Positions 53,739-62,207 of a stretch of DNA of 64,000 bases are shown piece by piece; the stretch's first letter is position 1; each line of letters starts with the position of its first letter. The stretch lies in NCBI RefSeq assembly GCF_011420305.2, contig NZ_CP061769.1, positions 3,645,001 through 3,709,000 of the forward strand. Reading direction: 5' to 3'. The notes beneath the pieces are model-generated. The model was given only the letters and a program-made list of their open reading frames with translations. It made no database searches and had not been told where the DNA came from. This DNA comes from Nocardioides ochotonae. Lineage in GTDB: Bacteria; Actinomycetota; Actinomycetes; Propionibacteriales; Nocardioidaceae. The translations under genes and the position numbers were made by a program.

Positions 53739-54991
53739 ACGCACAGCCCCGCATCGGCCAGCGCCTGACGCTGCTCCTCGTCGCGCGCCGCCTCCTCCGG
53801 GTCGGCACTGGGCGAGGCGCCCGTGCCATCGGAGCCGCCGCCCGAACCCTTGCCGGAGCCGTTGCCCTTGCCACCGGCGCCGGGGACCGTGGCGGCGTTG
53901 ATCGCGCCGCTGTCGAGGCGCCGGGAGATCTGCGAGTCGTTGCGCACCCGCTTCCAGACCTTCGCGGCGTCCTCGGTCCACACGACGCGGCCGCGGAACT
54001 CCTCGCGGGTGTCGTAGGCCCACGGCACGGTGATGAAGCGGATGCTGGACAGCCCGATGTCCTGGAAGCCCAGTCCGACCTTGCTGATCTTGAGCGGGTT
54101 GCTCAGCCCCGGGTCCACGGTCAGCGAGCTGGTCGCGGCCTGGAGGAACCCGATGAGCCGGTCCGGACGCGCCAGCACGCCGCCGGAGACCACCTTGTTG
54201 GCCATCGCGGCGATGAACGCCTGCTGGCGCTTGACCCGGCCGATGTCGGAGCCGTCGCCCAGCGTGTAGCGGGCGCGCACGTAGTTGAGTGCCTCCTCGC
54301 CGTTCAGGTCGCGGGTGCCGGCCTCGATGAAGATGCCGTGCTTGGGGTCCTCGATGTCCTCGGGCACACACACCGGGACGCCGTCGATCGCGTCGACCAT
54401 GTCCTTGAAGCCGGCGAAGTCGACGACCACGAAGTGGTCCACGAGGACGTCGGTCAGCTCCTCGAACTGGTGGATCGTGCACGCCGGGCCGCCGAGCGCG
54501 AACGCGTCGTTCCACATGGCGTTCTCGGCGCCCGCGATGACGCTGCCGTCCTCGGCGATGCAGTCGGGGCGGGTGACCAGCGAGTCGCGCGGGATGCTCA
54601 CGCCGTAGGCGTGGGAGCGGTCACCGGACAGGTGGAAGAGGATCGTGGTGTCCGAGCGCTGGCCGCCGCCGGTCAGGCCGTCGATGTTGTTGCCGTCGCC
54701 GTCACGGGCGTCGGAGCCCATCACCAGGATGTTGAGCGGCTCCTGCGGCCCGTCGTCGACGGCCTTGTCCGGGCGGTCGTCGCCGAGCTGGTCGGCGAGG
54801 TCGAACACCGTGATGTTGTCGGTGAGGTCGCGGTAGAGCCAGACCGTGCCCAGCGCGGTGACCATGCCGAGGGCGACGACGATGGAGACGACCACCTTGG
54901 CCACGGTGTGGCGACGCGGCGGCTTGGCCTTGCGCCGGCCGGCGGGCGCGGGGACGTCCGACGGGGCAGCGACGGGCTGCTCTTCGGGCAT
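53735..54991 (-). CDS. LytR-CpsA-Psr (LCP) family protein
   Basis: A 418-residue membrane-anchored phosphotransferase that attaches glycopolymers to peptidoglycan. After a basic N-terminus comes the span VVVSIVVALGMVTALGTVWL. The LCP domain includes ILVMGSDARDGDG, GGQRSDTTILFHLSGD, GVSIPRDSLV and LNYVRARYTLGDGSDIGRVK followed by RQQAFI (Arg residues binding the pyrophosphate). The C-terminal Gly/Ser tail is extracellular. GAGGTGA precedes the ATG. Confidence 0.92.
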   Translation of the reverse strand: MPEEQPVAAPSDVPAPAGRRKAKPPRRHTVAKVVVSIVVALGMVTALGTVWLYRDLTDNITVFDLADQLGDDRPDKAVDDGPQEPLNILVMGSDARDGDGNNIDGLTGGGQRSDTTILFHLSGDRSHAYGVSIPRDSLVTRPDCIAEDGSVIAGAENAMWNDAFALGGPACTIHQFEELTDVLVDHFVVVDFAGFKDMVDAIDGVPVCVPEDIEDPKHGIFIEAGTRDLNGEEALNYVRARYTLGDGSDIGRVKRQQAFIAAMANKVVSGGVLARPDRLIGFLQAATSSLTVDPGLSNPLKISKVGLGFQDIGLSSIRFITVPWAYDTREEFRGRVVWTEDAAKVWKRVRNDSQISRRLDSGAINAATVPGAGGKGNGSGKGSGGGSDGTGASPSADPEEAARDEEQRQALADAGLCV

Positions 54992-55173
54992 CTGTCACCT
55001 CGGGTGCGTGGGGCGGCGCGACCGACGGTACGCGGTCGCTCCTAGTGTCCTCCGGGCTCGCCCCGAGCGCGAAACCGGGCCCCAGTCTGGCGCGCATGTC
55101 AAGCGTCCCCCGTGTGACGCACCTCGCGGGCCCGCACCGTGGGCCCGGCGGGGTGATCGGGGACGCTGGGCGC

Positions 55174-57024
55174 GTGAGCCTTCTGCACGAGCCCCACCAC
55201 GACGGTTCCCCGACGTACCTCGACGACGAGGCGCCAGCCCTCGGCGCCAGCGTCACGGTGCGTCTGCGCACCGCCGCCGGCGACCCGGTCGAGCAGGTCT
55301 GGCTGCGCACGACGTACGACGCGGAGCCGGTCTACCACCCCTGCACGGTCACCTCACGCGACGCCGCCACGACCTGGTGGGAGGGCACGCTGCCGGTGCA
55401 CAACCCCCTCACCCGCTACCGGTTCCTCCTCGCCGACGCGGCCGGGAACCAGCGCTGGCTGACCGCGGCAGGGATCGCCGAGCACGACGTCTCGGATGCC
55501 TTCGACCACCGGGTCACCGTGCATGAGCCGGCACCGGACTGGGGCCGCGACGGCGTGGTCTACCAGGTCTTCCCCGACCGCTTCGCCCGGTCCGCGGCCG
55601 CCGAGGAGCGCGCGACGCCCGACTGGGCGCTGCCGGCGGACTGGGACGACGAGGTGGTCTTCGAGCTCAGCGACCCGCGCACCGCGGTCCAGCTCTTCGG
55701 CGGGGACCTCGACGGGGTCGTGGAGCACCTCGACCACGTCGCCGAGGTCGGCGCCACGATCCTCTACACGACGCCGGTCTTCCCGGGAGAGAGCAACCAC
55801 CGCTACAACGCCTCCACCTTCGACGGCGTCGACCCGCAGCTCGGCGGCGACGCGGCGTACGAGCGGCTGGCCCGCGCCGTCCACGCCCGCGGGTGGCGCC
55901 TGCTCGGCGACCTCACCACCAACCACACCGGCGACACCCACGAGTGGTTCGTGGGCGCGGCCGCCGCCCCCGACGCCCCGACCCGCAGCTGGTACCACTT
56001 CGACGCCGATGGCGGCTACGAGTGCTGGATGGGGTTCGCGACCCTGCCCAAGCTCAACCTCGCCGACCCCGACCTGCGCGCGACGATGGTCGAGGGGCCC
56101 ACCTCGATCGTGGCGCGCTGGTTGCGCCCGCCGTACGACGTCGACGGGTGGCGCATCGACGTGGCGAACATGACCGGGCGCCTCGGGGCGCTGGACGTCA
56201 ACCACGAGGTCGCTCGGGCGGTGCGGCGCACCGCCCAGGCCGAGCGACCAGATGCGCTGGTCATCGGCGAGCACAACCACGACGCCTCCGAGGACCTCGA
56301 CGGCGACGGCTGGCACGGCACGATGAACTACTCGGGGTTCTCCTGGCCGGTGTGGTCCTGGTTGCGCTCCCCGGACTCCCCCGCGCGCCCCTTCGGGCGT
56401 CCGCTGCCGGTGCCGGTGCGGCCGGGGCCGCTGGTGCAGCGCACCTTCCGCGAGTGGCAGGCCCGCTACGGCTGGCGCGCCGCGAGCGCGTCGTGGAACA
56501 TCCTCGGCTCCCACGACAGCGCCCGGATCCGCACCGTCACGCAGGACCCCGCGCGGCACCGGGTGGCGGCCGGCCTCCAGTTCACCCTGCCCGGCGTGCC
56601 GATGGTCTTCGCCGGCGACGAGATCGGGCTCGAGGGGGTGGCGGGCGAGGACTCCCGGCGCCCGATGCCGTGGCAGCACCGCGAGCGCTGGGACACCACC
56701 ACCCTCGAGGCGTACGCCGCGCTGGCCGCCGCGCGCCGCGAACACGTGGCGCTGCGCCGCGGCGGTCTGCGCTGGGCGCACGTCGACGACGACACCCTGG
56801 TCTTCGTCCGCGAGCACCCCGAGGGCGACGTCCTCGTCGCCGCACGGCGCGCGGCGGGGCCCGCCGTACGACTGCCGGCGGGGCAGCTGCTGGGGGCCGC
56901 GGGCGAGCTCGACGGCACGGTGGTGGTCGCCACCGACGGCGCGCCGGGCCCGCTCGAGCAGGACGACACCGCGGTCGTGGTGCCGGCCGCGGACGGCGCC
57001 TCGCTCACCGTGTGGCGCCTCTGA
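55174..57024 (+). CDS. GH13 alpha-glucosidase/neopullulanase-like
   Basis: A 616-residue cytosolic GH13 enzyme for maltodextrins. An N-terminal beta-domain (HEPHHDGSPTYLDDEAPALG) precedes the barrel. Catalytic regions: DLTTNHTGD, GWRIDVANM (nucleophile Asp), VIGEHNHD (acid/base Glu), ILGSHDSARI (transition-state Asp). Start is GTG, chosen because GACGCT is six bases before it and no ribosome site is present; ATG 26 codons earlier is in frame. DUF4032 gene follows. Confidence 0.88.
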   Translation: MSLLHEPHHDGSPTYLDDEAPALGASVTVRLRTAAGDPVEQVWLRTTYDAEPVYHPCTVTSRDAATTWWEGTLPVHNPLTRYRFLLADAAGNQRWLTAAGIAEHDVSDAFDHRVTVHEPAPDWGRDGVVYQVFPDRFARSAAAEERATPDWALPADWDDEVVFELSDPRTAVQLFGGDLDGVVEHLDHVAEVGATILYTTPVFPGESNHRYNASTFDGVDPQLGGDAAYERLARAVHARGWRLLGDLTTNHTGDTHEWFVGAAAAPDAPTRSWYHFDADGGYECWMGFATLPKLNLADPDLRATMVEGPTSIVARWLRPPYDVDGWRIDVANMTGRLGALDVNHEVARAVRRTAQAERPDALVIGEHNHDASEDLDGDGWHGTMNYSGFSWPVWSWLRSPDSPARPFGRPLPVPVRPGPLVQRTFREWQARYGWRAASASWNILGSHDSARIRTVTQDPARHRVAAGLQFTLPGVPMVFAGDEIGLEGVAGEDSRRPMPWQHRERWDTTTLEAYAALAAARREHVALRRGGLRWAHVDDDTLVFVREHPEGDVLVAARRAAGPAVRLPAGQLLGAAGELDGTVVVATDGAPGPLEQDDTAVVVPAADGASLTVWRL

Positions 57025-57053
57025 GGTCCGTTCCCACCGGCGGGGGTGCGCCC

Positions 57054-57059
57054 TATGGT
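57054..57059 (+). promoter_or_regulatory. -10 box of a leaderless gene
   Basis: TATGGT is six bases before the ATG of the DUF4032 gene; no ribosome-binding site. Confidence 0.5.
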
Positions 57060-57065
57060 GGGGCG

Positions 57066-58280
57066 ATGGCGCTGCGCATCGTCGCCACCCGCCCGGACCC
57101 AGCCATGCTGCGGGTCCCGTGGTCGGTGCCGCTGGAGGACTGGACCAACGAGTTCGTCCTCCCGCTGCCTCGCGGCCTGTCGCGCCACGTCGTCCGGTTC
57201 ATCCGGATCGGGCCGCGCACCTATGCGGTGAAGGAGACCGTGGAGGCGATCGCGTTCCGCGAGTACCGGCTGCTGCGCGACCTCCAGCGGCTCGGGCTGC
57301 CGTCGGTCGCGCCGCACAGCGTGGTCACCGGGCGGGTCGACGCGCAGGGCGAGGAGCTGCCCGCCGCGCTGCTGACCGAGCACCTGGCGTTCTCCCTGCC
57401 CTACCGCACGCTGTTCTCCCACGGCCTCACCGTCGACCGGGTGCCGGCGCTGGTGGACGCGCTGGTGGTGCTGCTGGTGCGCCTGCACCTCGCGGACTTC
57501 TTCTGGGGTGACGTGTCGCTGTCCAACGTGTTGTTCCGGCGCAACGCGGGCGGGTTCGCGGCGTACCTCGTGGACGCCGAGACCGGCGAGCTGCGCTCGA
57601 CGCTGTCGCGCCCGATGCGCGAGCACGACCTCACGATCGCGACCGAGAACGTCTTCGCCGAGCTCCTCGACCTCCAGGCCTCCGGAGCCCTGGACCCGGA
57701 CGCGCCCGCCCACGCGATCGCGATGTCGATCCAGGAGCGCTACACCGCACTGTGGGCCGAGCTGACCGACGTCGAGGAGTTCTCCGTCGCCGAGATGTGG
57801 CGCATCGAGCAGCGCATCGAGCGCCTCAACGACCTCGGCTTCGACGTCGACGAGCTCGACATCGTCACCGACTTCGACGGCGACCAGGTGCGCATCCAGC
57901 CCAAGGTCGTCGAGCTCGGGCACCACCGCCGCGAGCTGCGCGCCCTGACCGGGCTCGACGTCGAGGACGCCCAGGCCCGGCGGCTGCTCAACGACCTCGC
58001 GGCCTACACCGCCCACCACGACCTCGGGCGGGAGGACCGCAGCCGGGTCGCGGCGCGCTGGCTCGCCGACGTCTACGAGCCGCTGATCGCGATGATCCCG
58101 CCCGACCTGCGCGGCAAGCTCGACCCGGCCGAGTTCTTCCACGAGGTGCTGGTGCACCGGTGGTACCTCTCCGAGCGCGCCGGTCACGAGGTCGGCATCT
58201 TCGACACCGCGGCCGACTACGTCCGTGGCGTGCTGCCCGGACGCCCCGACGAGCTGGTCACCCCGACGCTCGACGTCTGA
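57066..58280 (+). CDS. DUF4032 kinase-like protein
   Basis: A 404-residue cytosolic protein. The N-terminal half resembles a lipopolysaccharide-kinase/protein-kinase fold (YAVKETVEAIAFREYRLLRD; LHLADFFWGDVSLSNVLFRR, where HxxxFFWGD..N mimics HGDxxxxN; YLVDAETGEL). The C-terminal half is DUF4032 (RIQPKVVELGHHRRELRALT). Typical of Actinobacteria; substrate unknown. It lies 41 bases after GH13 and has its own leaderless promoter. Confidence 0.8.
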   Translation: MALRIVATRPDPAMLRVPWSVPLEDWTNEFVLPLPRGLSRHVVRFIRIGPRTYAVKETVEAIAFREYRLLRDLQRLGLPSVAPHSVVTGRVDAQGEELPAALLTEHLAFSLPYRTLFSHGLTVDRVPALVDALVVLLVRLHLADFFWGDVSLSNVLFRRNAGGFAAYLVDAETGELRSTLSRPMREHDLTIATENVFAELLDLQASGALDPDAPAHAIAMSIQERYTALWAELTDVEEFSVAEMWRIEQRIERLNDLGFDVDELDIVTDFDGDQVRIQPKVVELGHHRRELRALTGLDVEDAQARRLLNDLAAYTAHHDLGREDRSRVAARWLADVYEPLIAMIPPDLRGKLDPAEFFHEVLVHRWYLSERAGHEVGIFDTAADYVRGVLPGRPDELVTPTLDV

Positions 58281-58282
58281 GC

Positions 58283-58313
58283 CCGCCCTGACGCGCCGAG
58301 GGGTCAGGGGCGG
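58283..58313. terminator. Hairpin between convergent genes
   Basis: CCGCCCTGAC and GTCAGGGGCGG pair with one bulge between the DUF4032 stop and the end of the minus-strand membrane-protein gene. No T-run. Confidence 0.5.
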
Positions 58314-58873
58314 CAGACGCGGCAGGGGGTGAGGTGGGCGTTGTCCTCGCCGACCGGATGCAGGTCCTCGCGGTGGGCGATCAGCGCGCAGTCGCGGCGG
58401 TGGATGGTGGTGCCGTCGCCCGCGGTGACCGGCAGGGCCGAGACGTCGACGCCCTGGTCGTTGAGGGCCGCCGAGCGGGAGGTGACATCGGCGAGCACCA
58501 GCAGGGTGTCGGCCAGCCGCTTGGAGGACTCCCGGCCGTCGTCGGCGATCCGGGCCAGCCAGGCCCCGAAGTAGAGGAACCCGCCGCAGAAGGTCAGCCC
58601 GAGCCCGAGCAGGCCGCCGGAGACGAGGTAGGAGAGCTGGTCGTACTGGTACGGCGTGTTCGCCGCGCCGTACCAGCCCAGCACGATCACCACGAGCCCG
58701 AGCGGCAGCAGGATCGCGCCCGCCCAGAACAACACGAGCTGGAGCAGCTGGTAGTGGTTGTTCTTCAGCGGCGCCGCTCCCGACCCGTTCTGCGCGCCCC
58801 GGCCGCCGGCGCGGGGCAGGTGGGAGGGAAGCGTGCCGGTGTGGCGGGAGTCGGCGGGCTGCGTCATGGTCAT
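58304..58873 (-). CDS. Two-span membrane protein, unknown
   Basis: A 189-residue protein. A hydrophilic N-terminus leads to two spans (LVLFWAGAILLPLGLVVIVL and YLVSGGLLGLGLTFCGGFLY), then a cytosolic domain with a nucleotide-like HRRDCALIAHREDLHPVG and a final CRVC pair that could bind metal. It begins six bases after the secreted-protein gene and belongs to the same message as the LIV transporter. Family not recognised. Confidence 0.72.
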   Translation of the reverse strand: MTMTQPADSRHTGTLPSHLPRAGGRGAQNGSGAAPLKNNHYQLLQLVLFWAGAILLPLGLVVIVLGWYGAANTPYQYDQLSYLVSGGLLGLGLTFCGGFLYFGAWLARIADDGRESSKRLADTLLVLADVTSRSAALNDQGVDVSALPVTAGDGTTIHRRDCALIAHREDLHPVGEDNAHLTPCRVCRP

Positions 58874-58879
58874 CGCGGA

Positions 58880-60619
58880 TCAGGCCTTTCGGAGGTCGGG
58901 CAGGCCGCTGTCGAGGCCGTGCGTGCACGCCGCCCCGCCCCCGAGGGCGAGCGCGCCGATCTTGCGGAGGTAGGAGCCGGCCGCGCCGGCCAGGGCGATC
59001 CCGCCGAGCAGGAGCATCCCGGGGATCGAGAACAGCGCGGGCAGGCCGGCCGCGACCGGGGCGGCCGCCGGCAGCTCCCCACCGGGAGCGGCGTCGCCGC
59101 CACCCCCGCCGCCAGCCGGTACGTCGCCGCCCGGCGCGGGCGCCGCGGGATCGCTGCCGGCGCCGGAGCCGGCGGCACCCGGCGGCACCGCGCCGTCGCC
59201 CGCGCCCGGCTCGGTGCCGGCCTCCGTCTCGGGCCCGGTGGGCTCGGTGGGCGGGTCGATGACCGGGGGCTCGAGGCCCTGGACGGTGTCAACCGTGGCG
59301 GTCGCGGTGCCGAGGGTCAGCACCAGGCGCGGCGCCAGGTCGGGGACCGAGGAGAGCAGGCTCTTGACGATCGCCGCCTCCTCGGGGAACGGGATGTTCT
59401 TGATCAGCTCGTCGAGCGGGCCGCGGAGCTGCTTGAGCAGCGGGCTGAGGATCGCGGTGTCGACCTCGACCTGCAGCGCGGAGACGGTGGTCGTGGCCTG
59501 GTCGCCCTTCACCGTCCGCGTGCCCTTCGGCAGCGTGACGGTGATGCCCAGCCTCTTCAGCGCCGAGGCCGGGTCCGTGCCGAGGCCGGGGATCTGGAAC
59601 CGCTCGCCCGCCGCCTCCACGCCCTCCGGGCCGATGCCGAACCGCTGGCCGAGCACCTCCAGGGTGCCGAAGCTCGCCGCGCCCTCGGCGCGGCCCCGGG
59701 CGCCGTCGCTGAGCGCCGAGGCGTCGGCGGTGATGCCGGAGAGGGTGAGCAGGCCGCCGAGGACCTTGACCTCCCCCAGGGCCGCCTTGGAGACCAGCGA
59801 CGCCTCGCCGCCGGTCACCGAGGAGCGGGTCAGCGCGACGTACCCGTCGACGTCGACGAGGGCGGCGATCGCGGCGGGGATCGGGCAGGTCTCCTCCTGC
59901 GCCGCCTCGGCCGACGGATCGCCCTCGTGGCCGGCCGGGGCGGGGACGGCCCCGCCGAGCAGGCCACCGGCGAGGCCGGGGAGCAGGCTTCCGTCGAGCA
60001 GGCCGCCCAGCAGGTCCGCGTCGGACTTCTCCACGTCGCAGTCGGTGGAGAAGCCGGTCTTGGCGACGACCGAGCCCTCCTTCGCGGTGGTTCGCATGAC
60101 CGCGCCGGGGAGCGGCTCCTGGCGCTGGGTCGTCGGTCCCGAGGGGAAGCCGGAGTTCACCTGCACCGGGTAGCCGTTGCCGGCCAGCGCGTCGACGCCG
60201 GCCTGCGGGAAGCCGAGCTGCTCGAGGAACGTCTTGAGTCCCTCGCCCAGCGGGTCGCCGGGCCACAGGTAGCTGGCCCGGCCCTTGCCGCTGGTGGAGT
60301 CGGCGAGGACCTTGCTGTAGCCCAGCATCAGCTCCAGCTGCGGCTGCGCCGGGATCGGCAGCACCGGCTCGTAGACCTCCAGCCGGATCGGCGCCGCCCA
60401 ACCGGACATGTTGTAGCCGCTGAAGGCGCCGTCGGTGCCCGCCCCGGCGCCCGTCTCGCTGGCCGTCTCGCTGGTCGTCTCGCTGGTCGTCTCGCTGGCC
60501 GCGGCCGGTACGCCGAGGGGCAGCACCGCGGCCAGCAGGCCGGCGGCGAGCAGCGGAGCGCCCAGCCGGGCCCCCCGCCTGGGCCGCCGCGTGTGGGGTC
60601 GGCGCGGGAAGGGGGTCAT
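58880..60619 (-). CDS. Large secreted protein coupled to livF, unknown
   Basis: A 579-residue exported protein. Signal GAPLLAAGLLAAVLPLGVPA is followed by four SET repeats, then a beta-rich region of about 450 residues with at least three Cys (DCDVEKS, EETCPIPA), a Pro/Gly-rich spacer, and a C-terminal hydrophobic span (LFSIPGMLLLGGIALAGAAG) with a short basic tail, suggesting surface anchoring. ATG overlaps the livF stop (ATGA) and follows GGAGGTGTCGC. No recognised ligand-binding fold; it occupies the place where a binding protein could be. Confidence 0.8.
   Translation of the reverse strand: MTPFPRRPHTRRPRRGARLGAPLLAAGLLAAVLPLGVPAAASETTSETTSETASETGAGAGTDGAFSGYNMSGWAAPIRLEVYEPVLPIPAQPQLELMLGYSKVLADSTSGKGRASYLWPGDPLGEGLKTFLEQLGFPQAGVDALAGNGYPVQVNSGFPSGPTTQRQEPLPGAVMRTTAKEGSVVAKTGFSTDCDVEKSDADLLGGLLDGSLLPGLAGGLLGGAVPAPAGHEGDPSAEAAQEETCPIPAAIAALVDVDGYVALTRSSVTGGEASLVSKAALGEVKVLGGLLTLSGITADASALSDGARGRAEGAASFGTLEVLGQRFGIGPEGVEAAGERFQIPGLGTDPASALKRLGITVTLPKGTRTVKGDQATTTVSALQVEVDTAILSPLLKQLRGPLDELIKNIPFPEEAAIVKSLLSSVPDLAPRLVLTLGTATATVDTVQGLEPPVIDPPTEPTGPETEAGTEPGAGDGAVPPGAAGSGAGSDPAAPAPGGDVPAGGGGGGDAAPGGELPAAAPVAAGLPALFSIPGMLLLGGIALAGAAGSYLRKIGALALGGGAACTHGLDSGLPDLRKA
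60452..60499. repeat. Four 12-bp tandem repeats (SET repeats)
   Basis: Four copies of CGTCTCGCTGG(C/T) plus C/T in the + strand, encoding TSET/ASET repeats just after the signal peptide of the secreted protein. Repeat number could vary between strains. Confidence 0.85.
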
Positions 60620-61323
60620 GCGACACCTCCGAGGATGACGTCGTCCATGGTCTCGAGGATCTCGGCGGGTTCGCCGGTCGCGACCACGCGGCCGCCGATC
60701 ATCACCGCGGCGTAGTCGGAGACCCGCAGCGCCGTGCGGGCGAACTGCTCGATGCACAGGATCGAGACGCCACTCTCGGCGATCTGGGCCACCGTGTCGT
60801 AGAGCTCGTCGACGATCAGCGGGGCCAGGCCCATCGACAGCTCGTCGAGCAGCAGCAGCGCGGGGTCCGAGGCCAGCGCTCGCGACATCGCGAGCATCTG
60901 CTGCTCCCCGCCCGACATGGTGCCGGCCAGCTGGTGCCGGCGCTCGGCGAGGCGCGGGAAGTAGGAGAACGCGGTGTCCAGGACCGCGTCGGCCGGGACG
61001 CCGGCGTACGACATCAGCACGAGGTTCTCCTGCACGGTGAGGTTGGGGAAGACCGAGCGGCCCTCGGGGACCGTGCACAGCCCGACCCGGGCGAGCTCGG
61101 CGGAGTCGGCGCCGCTGACGTGGACGCCGCCGAGGTGGATGTCGCCCCCGGTCGCCTGCTTCTGCCCCGAGATCACCTTGACCAGCGTCGACTTCCCGGC
61201 GCCGTTGGGCCCGAGCAGCGCCATCACCGCGCCCTTCGGCACGGTCAGGTCGACGCCGCGCAGCACCTCGATGCGGCCGTAGGCGGCGCGCAGGTCGAGC
61301 ACCTCGAGGATCGGCACGCTCAT
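60616..61323 (-). CDS. livF: LIV-type ABC transporter ATPase
   Basis: A 235-residue ATPase of the branched-chain amino-acid/urea importer class: Walker A LLGPNGAGKSTLVKVISGQK, signature MSGGEQQMLAMSRALASDPA, Walker B LLLLDELSMGLAPLIVDELY (DEL rather than DEP, normal for LivF). ATG overlaps livG by ATGA and its stop overlaps the secreted-protein gene. Confidence 0.92.
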   Translation of the reverse strand: MSVPILEVLDLRAAYGRIEVLRGVDLTVPKGAVMALLGPNGAGKSTLVKVISGQKQATGGDIHLGGVHVSGADSAELARVGLCTVPEGRSVFPNLTVQENLVLMSYAGVPADAVLDTAFSYFPRLAERRHQLAGTMSGGEQQMLAMSRALASDPALLLLDELSMGLAPLIVDELYDTVAQIAESGVSILCIEQFARTALRVSDYAAVMIGGRVVATGEPAEILETMDDVILGGVA

Positions 61324-62207
61324 CGGATCGGCTCCCTCACCGGCGGCAGGACGGTCGTCTCGTCGGTCGCCCCGCCGAGGTCGACCGGGCGCGCCGGGTC
61401 GACCGGCGCGAGATCGGTACGGGTCACGTCGACACCCCCACGGCCGACGTGACCCGCACCTGTTCGTGGGCCGTCGTCGTCGCCGTCGGAATAGCCCAGG
61501 TAGGCCTTCTGCACGGCGGCGTCGCGGCGGATGTCGCTCGGTGCGCCGGAGGCGATCACCGAGCCGAAGTCGAGGACGTGGATGTCGTCGCACACCGACA
61601 TCACCAGGTCCATGTCGTGCTCGACCATGAGGATCGCCCGGCCCTCCCGGGCCAGGTCGGCGAGCAGGTCGCCGAAGGCGTCGGTCTCGGACTCGTCCAG
61701 GCCCGAGGACGGCTCGTCGAGCAGCAGCAGGGCCGGCTCGCCGGCCAGGCAGCGGGCCAGCTCCAGCAGGCGCGCGGTGCCGGTGGGGATCGAGTCGGCG
61801 CGCTCCTGGGCGTAGGCCGCGATGCCGACCCGCTCGAGCAGCGCGTCCACGTCGGTGGCGGCCGGGCGCAGCATCCCCAGGACGCCGCGGTGGATGTCGA
61901 AGGCCACCCGCACGTTCTCCCGCACGGTCAGCGACCCAAAGGCCTCCAGGCGCTGGAAGGTCCGGCCCATCCCGCGACGAGCCCGGCGGTTGACCGGCAG
62001 CCGGGTCACCGAGCGGCCCTCGAAGCGGACCTGGCCCTTCGTGGGCTTCTGGAGCCCGCTGATCACGTTGAAGCAGGTGGTCTTGCCGGCCCCGTTGGGA
62101 CCGATCAGGCCGGTGATCCGGCCGGCGTGGGCCTCGAAGGAGGCGTGGTTCACCGCGGTGACCCCACCGAACTGCACGACGACGTCGTCGACCTCAAGGA
62201 GCGGCAT
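61320..62207 (-). CDS. livG: LIV-type ABC transporter ATPase
   Basis: A 295-residue ATPase: Walker A GLIGPNGAGKTTCFNVISGL; the signature loop is altered to IPTGTARLLELARCLAGEPA, as in other LivG of this clade; Walker B LLLLDEPSSGLDESETDAFG. A C-terminal extension of about 50 residues (VGRGGVDVTRTDLAPVDPAR) is unusual. Its start lies 14 bases inside the permease gene. Confidence 0.9.
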   Translation of the reverse strand: MPLLEVDDVVVQFGGVTAVNHASFEAHAGRITGLIGPNGAGKTTCFNVISGLQKPTKGQVRFEGRSVTRLPVNRRARRGMGRTFQRLEAFGSLTVRENVRVAFDIHRGVLGMLRPAATDVDALLERVGIAAYAQERADSIPTGTARLLELARCLAGEPALLLLDEPSSGLDESETDAFGDLLADLAREGRAILMVEHDMDLVMSVCDDIHVLDFGSVIASGAPSDIRRDAAVQKAYLGYSDGDDDGPRTGAGHVGRGGVDVTRTDLAPVDPARPVDLGGATDETTVLPPVREPIR

